Part shown: positions 36,390 through 44,981 of the stretch, piece by piece
Layout of the letters: every line of letters starts with the position of its first letter
Numbering within the stretch: the stretch's first letter is position 1
Assembly (NCBI GenBank): GCA_012032345.1
Contig: JAAUQI010000003.1
Location: 62,001-126,000 of the forward strand
Length of the DNA stretch: 64,000 nt
Source: Leptolyngbyaceae cyanobacterium RM1_1_2
GTDB lineage: Bacteria > Cyanobacteriota > Cyanobacteriia > Phormidesmidales > Phormidesmidaceae
Direction of reading: 5' to 3'
The notes under the pieces: generated by a model
The model's input: the letters and a program-made list of their open reading frames with translations, nothing else
What the model was told of the DNA's origin: nothing
Databases searched by the model: none
Program-made: the position numbers and the translations under genes

Positions 36390-37994
36390 ATGCTATTTAA
36401 TTCATACGAATTCATTCTATTGTTTCTGCCAGTTACAGTACTTATTTTTTATCAGTCTGTCAAAGTAGGTGGACACAAACTAGCAGTGATCTGGTTAACC
36501 ATTGCTTCACTCTTTTTCTATGGCTATTGGAATCCACCCTACCTGATACTGCTTTTAATTTCGATTGCGATCAACTACATCTTGGGACAGCTTTTAGCTG
36601 AATTTTACCAGGTAGAACGGGAGAAACAGGGAAAACTCTTGCTCACTTTAGGAATCATCTTCAATTTAGGATTAATTGGATATTACAAATACTTCAATTT
36701 CTTCATTGATAATCTAAACGGAATAGGCGGTACTTCTTTCTTTGTTGAAAATATTTTACTGCCACTAGGAATCTCTTTTTATACCTTTCAGCAAGTATCT
36801 TATCTCGTTGATAGCGCTGAGGGAGAGACAAAGGGTTATAAATTTATAGACTACTGCCTGTTTGTATCTTTTTTCCCACAGCTGATTGCAGGTCCAATTG
36901 TTTCTCATCAGGAAATGATGCCGCAATTTTCAAAAAAAGCTAATTTTGGCTTCAAGCAAGAAAACCTGGTAGTAGGCATCACTATTTTTTCAATAGGTCT
37001 TTTTAAGAAAGTCATCCTGGCGGATCAAATTGCCCTTTACTCAACACCTGTCTTTCAAGCAGCTGATAGCAGTGGTATTGCACTTACGTTTGCTGAAGCT
37101 TGGATAGGGGCACTAGCCTACACCCTGCAAATCTATTTTGACTTTTCCGGCTATTCAGACATGGCAATTGGGGCAGCTCGAACCTTTGGAGTCGTGTTGC
37201 CAATCAATTTTAATTCACCTTATAAAGCGGTTAATATCATTGATTTTTGGCAGCGCTGGCACATGACTTTGACTCGTTTTCTAACCCGCTACTTATACAA
37301 TCCCATCGTGTTGAATCTATCTCGTCGTCGTATTCGTCAGGGCAAATCGCTGATTAAACGAGGTGTTGGTAGTTTGTCAGCATACTTAGAGCTTATTGCG
37401 GTTCCGACCCTAATTACCATGTTCTTAGCGGGACTTTGGCACGGTGCAGGCTGGCAGTATATTGTTTTCGGACTGTTGCATGGTCTGTATCTCAGCATAA
37501 ATCATGGCTGGCGCATACTACTCAAGTCACTGCACTACAATCCAACTGAAGTAGCCTGGTGGCAAAATCGGTTGGGGCATCTAGTAACTTTTGGCTGTGT
37601 AATTGTGGCTATGGTTTTCTTTAGAGCGCCCAGTGTGGGCAATGGGTTGACGGTACTGTCGGCAATGATAGGAGTCAATGGTATCTCTTTTAGCGACGGG
37701 GCTTTGTTTTCAAATCAGCTTTTTGACAATGCTAAGTTAGGTCTTCTGTGGCTGTTAGTGCTGATGGCGATCGCGTTCTTAACACCCAATACGCAAGAGT
37801 GGCTATCTGAATACAATCCTGCTTTAGGCTATCAGACTACTTCTAAAAAGCAAACCTATAGCTGGCTCATTTATTTACAAAAGTATCTAAAATGGCAGCC
37901 CAATCAGGCTTGGGCTGTAATCACCGCTGCTATTGCAGTAACAGGCTTTCTAGGGATTTCAGGAGTGAGCGAATTTATTTACTTTCAGTTTTAA
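36390..37994 (+). CDS. MBOAT-family O-acyltransferase (AlgI/DltB-like)
   Basis: A 534-residue integral membrane protein with about ten or more helices. MBOAT landmarks: FNSYEFILLFLP at the N-terminus, LPLGISFYTFQQVSYLVD, FFPQLIAGPI, IDFWQRWHMTLTRFL (H291) and the conserved LWHGAGW with H351, then FGLLHG (H364). The family moves acyl groups across or at the membrane to polysaccharides (AlgI) or teichoic acid (DltB, from a carrier protein). With an ACP and FkbH just upstream, a DltB-like use of an acyl-carrier donor is likely; an ordinary polysaccharide acetylase is the alternative. Confidence 0.92.
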   Translation: MLFNSYEFILLFLPVTVLIFYQSVKVGGHKLAVIWLTIASLFFYGYWNPPYLILLLISIAINYILGQLLAEFYQVEREKQGKLLLTLGIIFNLGLIGYYKYFNFFIDNLNGIGGTSFFVENILLPLGISFYTFQQVSYLVDSAEGETKGYKFIDYCLFVSFFPQLIAGPIVSHQEMMPQFSKKANFGFKQENLVVGITIFSIGLFKKVILADQIALYSTPVFQAADSSGIALTFAEAWIGALAYTLQIYFDFSGYSDMAIGAARTFGVVLPINFNSPYKAVNIIDFWQRWHMTLTRFLTRYLYNPIVLNLSRRRIRQGKSLIKRGVGSLSAYLELIAVPTLITMFLAGLWHGAGWQYIVFGLLHGLYLSINHGWRILLKSLHYNPTEVAWWQNRLGHLVTFGCVIVAMVFFRAPSVGNGLTVLSAMIGVNGISFSDGALFSNQLFDNAKLGLLWLLVLMAIAFLTPNTQEWLSEYNPALGYQTTSKKQTYSWLIYLQKYLKWQPNQAWAVITAAIAVTGFLGISGVSEFIYFQF

Positions 37995-38031
37995 TGACAG
38001 TATTTAACTAAATTCAAGCCTAGGCGTGTGT

Positions 38032-39108
38032 ATGTACAGTAATTTTTTAAAGACATTTCTGAGCTTTAGCTCTATTTGCTTAGCAACTGTTCTTGCAATC
38101 AATTTTTTCGTTGACCCTTACGGCTTGCGCAAATCTGGAGGGCGAGTTAACAACGATCGCGTCGTTAAAGCAATTCAAGTCAATCGCTTACAACCTAATT
38201 TGGTAGCAATGGGGTCTTCTGGAATAGCCCGTGGGCTTGACCCCGATCATCCAATCCTTTTAGAAAAGGGAGTAACCTACAACCTAGGTATTTTAGGGGC
38301 CAATATTTACGAGATTGAGCAATACTTTCGGCATGCTGCTGCTGGTGACGATTTAAATACTGCGATCGTAAGCTTAGATTTCTATGCTTTTAATGGGTTA
38401 CGTGAAGTTAGACCAGGTTTTTCAGAAGCCCGACTGGGTAGCCAAACTATTCTGCCTCAGGACTTTTTTGGCTTATTTCTATCGCTTGACTCTCTAAGGC
38501 TTATCTTCAATCCTGAACAGCGAGGTAGCTACTTCAGCAAGAAGGGAACCTACGCTCAACATGTTGATCCAGAAAGACGCAAAGAGGTTTTTGCCATTGA
38601 GATTGAGGAAGATTTTTCTCGTGAAGAAGATATGTATTGGGCCTATCAGACATCTACTGAAACTCTAAATTCCTTTCAAAATATTGTTGAAATAGCAGAA
38701 GCTAAAGAGATAGAGGTAGAGACTTTCATTCCACCTTTGCATGTGAGCTTATTTTATGCAGCAAAACTAACTGGGCACTGGCCTGATTACCAGCAGTGGT
38801 TACGTAGTATCGTAGCCATTGAGCCTGTATGGGATTTTTCAGGATGTAATAGCATCACAGCTGAAACTATTCGTTCTGACATGAAGAACTTTGATGATCC
38901 TTCTCACTATACTTATAAAGTTGGGGACATGATTATAGAACGAATGTTTGGACGAGTCTCTGCCGAAGTTCCTGAAGACTTCGGCGTCTACGTAACATCA
39001 GAAAATATAGATGAGCATTTAGAGCAGATACAAGAACAGTGCGAGGCTTGGCAGCAACAAAACCCTGAAATTGTACGGTGGATTGAAACCCTAAACCTGG
39101 AAAATTAG
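38032..39108 (+). CDS. Membrane-anchored SGNH-like protein, candidate acyltransferase partner
   Basis: From ATG 38032 (a GTG at 38026 is also in frame) the protein has 358 residues: one N-terminal membrane helix (~7-27), then an extracytoplasmic domain. MGSSGIARGLDP (about 60-71) resembles the serine block of DltD/AlgX-type SGNH proteins, and FDDPSHYTYKVGDMI (about 287-301) supplies the DxxH pair (D289, H292). The usual Arg/Glu after GSS is a Gly here. MBOAT plus anchored SGNH protein is the standard two-part polysaccharide acylation machine, so it probably completes transfer in the periplasm. Confidence 0.7.
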   Translation: MYSNFLKTFLSFSSICLATVLAINFFVDPYGLRKSGGRVNNDRVVKAIQVNRLQPNLVAMGSSGIARGLDPDHPILLEKGVTYNLGILGANIYEIEQYFRHAAAGDDLNTAIVSLDFYAFNGLREVRPGFSEARLGSQTILPQDFFGLFLSLDSLRLIFNPEQRGSYFSKKGTYAQHVDPERRKEVFAIEIEEDFSREEDMYWAYQTSTETLNSFQNIVEIAEAKEIEVETFIPPLHVSLFYAAKLTGHWPDYQQWLRSIVAIEPVWDFSGCNSITAETIRSDMKNFDDPSHYTYKVGDMIIERMFGRVSAEVPEDFGVYVTSENIDEHLEQIQEQCEAWQQQNPEIVRWIETLNLEN

Positions 39109-39426
39109 CTAACTTCTGTTTCTAATGCTTAAAGACTTGTTCTCACAAAACTGTAGATTTTAGAGTACTCAACCGTGAATTAAGTAGCTGGGCCTAATTA
39201 AATCTCAAGCCGATCGTTGATTTCGACTCTGCTCAATCAGCTAGACTGCTCTTCTAGTCGGGAGTCGAGGGTTGAGCGGAGTCGTAAGCCTGACGGCTGG
39301 CTGCGCCTACGCAACGCGTCTCCGCTAGAAGAAAACCCGCCTGTAAGATTATTGTGCTTGCCTACTTACGAACGGAAAATATATCTTTTTTGCAGTTTTC
39401 TCAGTCTTTATTACGACTTTATTACA
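39109..39426. other. 318-base intergenic region with a dispersed repeat
   Basis: The frame of the next gene stays open upstream to 39217, but that part translates to low-quality sequence and contains a repeat, so I treat it as noncoding. Confidence 0.5.
39300..39315 (-). repeat. 16-base dispersed repeat, copy 2
   Basis: Exact inverse copy of 17542-17557. It is followed here by GCGTCTCCGC, extending the usual repeat. Confidence 0.55.
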
Positions 39427-40932
39427 ATGAACTGGTCTGAAACCCTTTGTTTTTCTCCAACAGACCTGCAGCGCTTTGGCGAGGCGAGTCACGATCGCAA
39501 TCCGCTACATCTTTCTGCTGACTACGCGCGCAAAAGTCCCTATGGTGGCCAGGTTGTCTTTGGTATTTTGGGGGGGCTTGCTTGTTTAGCTCGACTAGGC
39601 GATCGCCCAGAAGAGCATCTCACTAGTCTGACACTAGACTTTCCTGGAGCCATGCTAGTGGGAATTCCGTATCAGATTGAGGTCAAGGAGACGGCAGAGA
39701 AGGCGATCGCTAAGCTTTACGATGGTCGGCGCTTGTTGCTGAAGCTGACTGCTCGATTTGAGGCGGGGACTGCTGTACCAATCGAGCTAGAAGACGGATC
39801 GGCACCTCGTCTTGACTGCCGATATTTAGTGCCAGATGACTTGAAAGCGGGTAGTACCGTGAGCGGTCAATATGCACCTAGCAGAGGTGCTTTTGATACT
39901 TTAGTTCAGTCTGATACGCTCGTAGCAAAGGGAATCAGTCCAGCGCAGCTTGCCGCTTTGCTTTGGGCTAGCTACCTGGTAGGAATGGAGCTGCCCGGGC
40001 AGCAGGCTCTTTTTTCTAAACTGTCCATTCAGTTTGAAACTGTTGTTACCGCAACTTACCCAGGTCTAGAGTACACGGCAGCAGTAACCAGCTTTGACGA
40101 TCGCTTCAATCTGCTACAAACTCAGGCCCGTCTAACAGCAGGGAACTATTTATTTGCTAAAGCTGAAATTCGGGCTTTTGTGCGTCCAGCTTCGCCAGTG
40201 CCCCGTCAGGAAAAATTTGAGCAGCTTTTACCCGCATCCCTAGCCTTGCAGAACAAAGTTGCCTTGATTATAGGCGGCAGTCGAGGATTGGGGGCCGCGA
40301 TCGCTCAGGCTTTAGTGTCACAAGGCTGTACCGTTTTCGTCAACTTTTATAGAAGCCTAGCTGAAGCTGAAGCATTAGCTGAAGAACTAGCAGAAGCTCC
40401 TGGTAAACTCAAGCTGCTACAGGGCAATGCCGCTGACTTGGGCTGGTGTCAAACGGCTCAAGAAACCATTCTACAAACTTACGGTCGGCTTGACTTTTTA
40501 ATCTGCAACGCCTGCCCGCCCATTTTGCCACTTTGGTTAGAACCCAGCTCAATTGAGCGCGTCAATCAGTATGTAGCTCAGAGCCTAGGGCTAATGAGCG
40601 TACCGATGTCAGTATTTTTAGAGTCCCTAGCTGCTAGCGGAGGGCGAAACATTGTAATCTCGTCTGTTTATGCGTCGCAGGCAGCTCCGGCAGACCTACC
40701 CCACTATGTAGCTGCCAAATACGCCGTTGAAGGCTTAGTCAAAGCAGCAGCCAGTGAGTATGAAGCGGTCAGCCATCTAATCGTCCGTCCTCCCAAACTG
40801 CTGACAGATCAAACCAACACGCCGCTGAGCAGCCAGGGGGCGATCGCCCCTGAGTTAGCTGCTGTGAAGCTGACGCAATCTCTTTTAAGCGTAGCTGAGC
40901 CGGGTCAGGTGCAGGTCTTAGAGTCCTTCTAG
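39427..40932 (+). CDS. MaoC-like hot-dog dehydratase fused to short-chain dehydrogenase/reductase
   Basis: I take ATG 39427 as the start (501 residues) because the MaoC domain begins there. Residues ~1-270 carry a hydratase-type hot-dog domain with the D-x4-H dyad DRNPLH (D23, H28) and a second, weaker hot-dog repeat (FSKLSIQFETVVTA). Residues ~275-501 form an SDR with cofactor loop GGSRGLGAAI and catalytic S and YxxxK (ISSVYA, YVAAK). Both activities act on acyl thioesters (dehydration, keto reduction). Following FkbH, ACP, MBOAT and SGNH genes, it probably tailors the acyl group while bound to the carrier. No ribosome site is obvious. Confidence 0.85.
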   Translation: MNWSETLCFSPTDLQRFGEASHDRNPLHLSADYARKSPYGGQVVFGILGGLACLARLGDRPEEHLTSLTLDFPGAMLVGIPYQIEVKETAEKAIAKLYDGRRLLLKLTARFEAGTAVPIELEDGSAPRLDCRYLVPDDLKAGSTVSGQYAPSRGAFDTLVQSDTLVAKGISPAQLAALLWASYLVGMELPGQQALFSKLSIQFETVVTATYPGLEYTAAVTSFDDRFNLLQTQARLTAGNYLFAKAEIRAFVRPASPVPRQEKFEQLLPASLALQNKVALIIGGSRGLGAAIAQALVSQGCTVFVNFYRSLAEAEALAEELAEAPGKLKLLQGNAADLGWCQTAQETILQTYGRLDFLICNACPPILPLWLEPSSIERVNQYVAQSLGLMSVPMSVFLESLAASGGRNIVISSVYASQAAPADLPHYVAAKYAVEGLVKAAASEYEAVSHLIVRPPKLLTDQTNTPLSSQGAIAPELAAVKLTQSLLSVAEPGQVQVLESF

Positions 40933-40946
40933 GAGTCTATTGGCCC

Positions 40947-42740
40947 TTAGGAAGATTCTCGATAGCGCTGCCAGAGCTGGGGGAGATGCTCGAAGCCATC
41001 AACGCCAATGAGGCGGACAAACTCGGTGCGCTGCTGGGCAATCGCCTGGTTAAAGCCTGTTTCTCCTAGCTGCCCCTGCAAAATAGCTATCAGTCCTGCG
41101 GCCTGTCGCCAAGCCTGAGCGCCCATCTGCTCTAGCCAGTACATACCCAAGCAGGCATAGTGAATCGCCTTGGTCAGATTTTGCAGAGCGTAATAGGCTT
41201 CTGCCAGATAGGTGGCATTTAGCCCTTGCAGATAGGCATTGCCAGAGATTTGGGCAATCGGTAGCCCTTTTTCTAAAACAGTGACGGCGGCTCCTGGCTG
41301 AGCCGAAATGGTGTAAGCAATCCCGAGGCTGTTGTAGGCGAGTGCCTGACTTTGGCGATCGCCCTGTTTTTCTGCTAGCGCTAGCCCCTGCTCCAGGTAT
41401 CGAATGGCGCGTTCAATTGACTCTGAATCCATGCGCTCAGCGGCACGAGCAGCAAACACTTCGCTGTAGCCTAGATTTACCAGGGCGTTGGCCTCAGCAA
41501 GGCGATCGCCCTGCTGTCGAGCCGCAATTAAGGCTCGCTGGCTCAGGTTTATTGCCTGCTGATACTCTTCTTTGAGTACGTAAACCCGCGCTAAGTGATT
41601 CAGGTTGGCTACTTCACAGGCGGCGTCTTGAGAATCACGAGCAATCTGCAGTGCCTCTTCGTGAAAGGCGATCGCCGGGTCATAGCGTCCGAGGGTTCGT
41701 TGTGAATAGCCCAGCAGCGTTAGTAGCCGGGCTTTTTCTCGTGTGGCTTCTACCCGCTGCAGCGGGTCGCTGAAATAGGTGAGGGTTTCTTTGAGATAGT
41801 CCCCGTTAAAGGAAGCGAATATACCACCGTAGAGCGGAAAATCTTCTCGCTGGGCAAAGCGTCGCAAAATCTGCAGCATCATTTGAAAAGAGCCATTGGC
41901 GAGATCGCCGCGCTGGGCTGTCCAGCCCTGCCAGAGCTGACACCAGATATGGGCAAAGATCAAAAACGTGCTGTAAGAAAGCCTACGGCCTGCTTTTGAG
42001 TCGTAAGGCTGCTGGTCGAACCAGGTCACCAAACTGCGCTGCAGCGACTGCAAAAGCACCACAAGCTGCACCCACCCGGACAGCTCTAATGACTGCAAAG
42101 TCTGGGTAAAGCTCACGATCGAACCCTCTTCTGCCAGCACCGTAAACAGCTGCCGGGGCAGGGGACTCACGATCCGTTTGCCCCATAGCGCCCAAGGCCC
42201 TTGGCTTTCGCCCCCAAAGCCTAGCGCTCCTCGAATTGGCTGGTAGAGCCAGCTCACCAGTTCACCTTCTAAACTATCGAAGTCAGATAGGCCCGTTTCG
42301 ATGCCGCGTGCGATCGCCTGTCCGTCTTCACTGGCTCTGAGCTGCTGGGCTAGCTGTCGTAGAGATTCATTGGTGAGGCTATGGGGCTGATTGGGGTCAA
42401 CGAGCTGCAAGAATACCTGAGGCTTTTGCTCAGGGGTAGCGGCTAGCAGCGCCGTCATTGCCTGGGCTAAACCGTCGGCTGAAGCTCTCTCCTGCTGCAG
42501 ATGTTCCCACTCGCCCTGAATAGTCTGCAAGGCCCGCAGTATTCGAGAAGCCTTAAGTGAAATATCGGTTTCAGCCGCTGCAATCCGTTCGCTTAAGCAG
42601 CGCTCAAACAGCTCTCCCGTACCCGACTCCAGACCTCTGATGATCAAAGTCTTGACCTGAGCCTTGGAGCGAATTTTACCTTTCAGGGTCTGCTCTACAA
42701 TCTGGTCGATCAAAGTAGAATAGGTATTTTCCAACGGCAC
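40947..42740 (-). CDS. TPR-repeat protein of unknown function
   Basis: A 597-residue cytoplasmic protein. Residues ~1-300 are alpha-helical without a recognised domain; ~330-560 contain five or more tetratricopeptide repeats (DPAIAFHEEALQIARD, QQAINLSQRALIAARQ, RAIRYLEQGLALAEKQ) of the Rapsyn/LGN-like kind used for protein docking. It is convergent with the MaoC-SDR gene (14 bases apart). No enzymatic motif is visible. Confidence 0.8.
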   Translation of the reverse strand: MPLENTYSTLIDQIVEQTLKGKIRSKAQVKTLIIRGLESGTGELFERCLSERIAAAETDISLKASRILRALQTIQGEWEHLQQERASADGLAQAMTALLAATPEQKPQVFLQLVDPNQPHSLTNESLRQLAQQLRASEDGQAIARGIETGLSDFDSLEGELVSWLYQPIRGALGFGGESQGPWALWGKRIVSPLPRQLFTVLAEEGSIVSFTQTLQSLELSGWVQLVVLLQSLQRSLVTWFDQQPYDSKAGRRLSYSTFLIFAHIWCQLWQGWTAQRGDLANGSFQMMLQILRRFAQREDFPLYGGIFASFNGDYLKETLTYFSDPLQRVEATREKARLLTLLGYSQRTLGRYDPAIAFHEEALQIARDSQDAACEVANLNHLARVYVLKEEYQQAINLSQRALIAARQQGDRLAEANALVNLGYSEVFAARAAERMDSESIERAIRYLEQGLALAEKQGDRQSQALAYNSLGIAYTISAQPGAAVTVLEKGLPIAQISGNAYLQGLNATYLAEAYYALQNLTKAIHYACLGMYWLEQMGAQAWRQAAGLIAILQGQLGETGFNQAIAQQRTEFVRLIGVDGFEHLPQLWQRYRESS

Positions 42741-42849
42741 TCACCTCAAACGTGCTCATAAATTAGGGCGATCGTCTCTATGAGAGCATCGCCTAGCCGG
42801 ATGACGTACTGTCACAGTAGCGCATCTGGGCTATTTGAGCCGTTCAAGA

Positions 42850-43206
42850 TTACATTAATTGGCTGGGGTGTATTTGCGATCGCCAAACCTGATCCATAAA
42901 GGCCGATTGCTTTGGGTCAGAGCGGAGCTTGAGTTCCTGGGTTGTAAATCGCAGGCCGTTGATAGCTACCTCAATGCCATTGTCATGGCGGTGGTGTTGG
43001 GCCACAATTAGCAGCTTGTGGAAAGTTTCCAGGGCTTGCTCTAACTGGCTTTGGTCAAATTGACTCCAGGCTAAATCGATTAAAGGTTTGATCTGCTCAG
43101 AAGTTAGGCTGAGTCGGGGCGCGATCGCCTGATGAATTAAGGCCATCAGCACAGACCGAGGAGTAAGGTTGACAAGGCATAAAAGTACTTGAGGACAGAT
43201 CATCAT
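42850..43206 (-). CDS. Small hypothetical helical protein
   Basis: A 118-residue frame; the true start may be the internal ATG giving MALIHQAIAPRLS (98 residues). It contains one TPR-like helix pair (IDLAWSQFDQSQLEQALETFHKLL). It lies 109 bases upstream of the TPR gene on the same strand, so the two may be cotranscribed. Function unknown. Confidence 0.5.
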   Translation of the reverse strand: MMICPQVLLCLVNLTPRSVLMALIHQAIAPRLSLTSEQIKPLIDLAWSQFDQSQLEQALETFHKLLIVAQHHRHDNGIEVAINGLRFTTQELKLRSDPKQSAFMDQVWRSQIHPSQLM

Positions 43207-43458
43207 CAGGTCTCTAAGGGGGTCTTGCTAGAGATGTATGTCTGAATGACTCCAGGTTATGCGCTCAATCAATACCTCTTAAAGTCACCTCATAATTAAA
43301 GTCACCACACCTAAGTTTAGGAAAGAATATAAGTACTGTCAAAACAAAAAAGCACATAGCGCTGCCGTACTTTCACAGCAAAACGCCAGCTGCAATAGAG
43401 TGGCTCACAACTCTCTCCCTGTAGATGATTTGGGACTGCTATGGAAGGCTGAACGGGG

Positions 43459-43683
43459 TCAGGAATCTAGAAAAGCTAACAAGAGCTTAGGCGGCAGTAG
43501 CCAGACTAGGCTGCCTTGGCGGTAGGCTACTTCTGACCAGGCTGATTCAAAATCAATACGCACCACTGTGGCGGTGGCGATCGAGAGTTCCCCGCCGCCA
43601 ATGAGCAGGCTGGTCAGGGTTGACCAAGTGGGTTCATGGCCGACTAGCATCAGCCGCGTTACCGGATTAGACACCTGACGCAT
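43459..43683 (-). CDS. sixA: SixA-type phosphohistidine phosphatase, C-terminal part (frameshifted)
   Basis: It encodes the second half of a histidine-phosphatase domain: RLMLVGHEPTWSTLTSLL contains the second conserved His, and the end (SLVWLLPPKLL) is normal for SixA. The nominal ATG at 43683 is internal. Reading back without the stop gives RVLEIMRQ, which joins the upstream half if one G is added (on the + strand) to the GGGG at 43702-43705. Confidence 0.75.
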   Translation of the reverse strand: MRQVSNPVTRLMLVGHEPTWSTLTSLLIGGGELSIATATVVRIDFESAWSEVAYRQGSLVWLLPPKLLLAFLDS

Positions 43684-43688
43684 GATTT

Positions 43689-43964
43689 CTAAAACCCGAT
43701 CGGGGTGGTGTCATAGAGGGCGTCTGTCACCTGCAGGGTGCGCTGCCAGTCTCCAGCTGCGATCGCCAGCTCGGCGGTTGTTTTGGCTCTGAGTGCTGAG
43801 GAAGTGATAATCTGATCGGGAATTTGATCAGCGGCAGCGAGAAATTTGCCTACTGCCTTGGCCGCTTTGAGGCCACGTTTGGCTACCGGACGCTGATGAT
43901 CGCTATCAAAGTCCCCGTCCCAATCAGATTTGCCGTGCCGAAAAAGAATGAGCTGCGTTTGCAT
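43689..43964 (-). CDS. sixA: SixA-type phosphohistidine phosphatase, N-terminal part (frameshifted)
   Basis: It encodes the first 91 residues, with the catalytic LFRHGKSDW motif (RHG at ~9-11) and IITSSALRAKTTAE. The family removes phosphate from phosphohistidine on HPt-type proteins. The frame ends as LYDTTPIGF-stop; with one more base it reads LYDTTPDRVLEIMRQ and continues into the 43459-43683 frame, giving a normal SixA of about 167 residues. Whether the gene is broken in the organism is undecided. Confidence 0.8.
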   Translation of the reverse strand: MQTQLILFRHGKSDWDGDFDSDHQRPVAKRGLKAAKAVGKFLAAADQIPDQIITSSALRAKTTAELAIAAGDWQRTLQVTDALYDTTPIGF

Positions 43965-43978
43965 AGGATTTGATTGTT

Positions 43979-44842
43979 TTAGGTTCTCAAAATTAAAAAC
44001 ACGCCAGAGAGCATGATACTAGCCCCTAGCAGCCGCTGGCGAAGGCCGGGTTCTTGAAAAAACAGGTGCCCCATCAGTGCTGCAATTAGAGTGCTGGTGC
44101 GCTTTACCGAGATCACATCAGCTACGACGGTCAGCTCTAGAGCGTTCATCTGGCAGGTGGTAGCAATCATCTGAGCTAGACCAATGGGCAGCAGTAGCTT
44201 CAGGTTGTGCTGGAGCTGCTGTATCGGCGCGGGTACCTGCCGCCAAACCACAGGCAGCATCCCCAGGCTAATAAAGCTGTGCAAAGCTACCAGCCAGAGT
44301 AGAGGCGACGAGGTTTGGACGCCGACTTTGTCAATATTGGCCGTAATGCTCCAGATCAAAGCCACCCCTAGCATCAGCTTTGGCCCCGGCTCTTGCCAAA
44401 AAGCTTGAAAAGGCGCTAGCGGGCTGCGGTACTGCGATCGCCAGTTAAGCACATAGGCCCCCAGCACAATTAGCAATCCACCGACAACATCTCCTAAGTC
44501 GGCTGACTCCTGGACGATAAAAGGCGAGGTCAGGCCCAAAAACAGCGGCGTAAAACTCACGTAGGGCACCGTCAGCGAAATATCTGAGGTAGAGATGGCT
44601 TTGATATAGAGCAAAAAAGCTAGCGTATTGAGCAGGCCCCCCGCCAGCAGCGCTGCCCAAAAACCGGGCAGAATGGGGGGCAACCCCGCCCAGGCGATCG
44701 CCGGCAGCAGGCAAAGCGTGGTCAAAACCGGCCAGGCCCAGGCCACCAGATACAGGTTGAGCTGGTTGAGACTGCGCTTGCTGAAAATGTCTTTGCTGGC
44801 TTCAAAGAACGCGGTACAGCTGGCCAAAAGCAGCCAGCTCAC
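43979..44842 (-). CDS. EamA/DMT-family transporter
   Basis: A 287-residue membrane protein with about ten hydrophobic helices in two repeats; the PYVSFTPLFLGL and VVADVISVKRTSTLIAALMGHLFF segments are typical EamA helix-turns. The substrate is unknown. It starts 139 bases from the divergent NTPase gene and ends 14 bases before sixA, so it may share its transcript. Confidence 0.85.
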   Translation of the reverse strand: MSWLLLASCTAFFEASKDIFSKRSLNQLNLYLVAWAWPVLTTLCLLPAIAWAGLPPILPGFWAALLAGGLLNTLAFLLYIKAISTSDISLTVPYVSFTPLFLGLTSPFIVQESADLGDVVGGLLIVLGAYVLNWRSQYRSPLAPFQAFWQEPGPKLMLGVALIWSITANIDKVGVQTSSPLLWLVALHSFISLGMLPVVWRQVPAPIQQLQHNLKLLLPIGLAQMIATTCQMNALELTVVADVISVKRTSTLIAALMGHLFFQEPGLRQRLLGASIMLSGVFLILRT

Positions 44843-44981
44843 AAAAATAATTCCTGCATGGAGAGAGGCGTCAGTTGTGGTGTTTCATAGCTATCTTAGT
44901 GGCTGGGGCGATCGCTGTCGTCGGGCAATGACTTAGCGTAGATCGGTGTAGGCTGGAGGCAGTTCCGGGTTTTGATTAGCA

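Noticed and set aside
39217-39426. Upstream extension of the MaoC-SDR gene
   Set aside because: The extra 70 residues cover the dispersed repeat and lack family similarity; the MaoC domain starts at ATG 39427.
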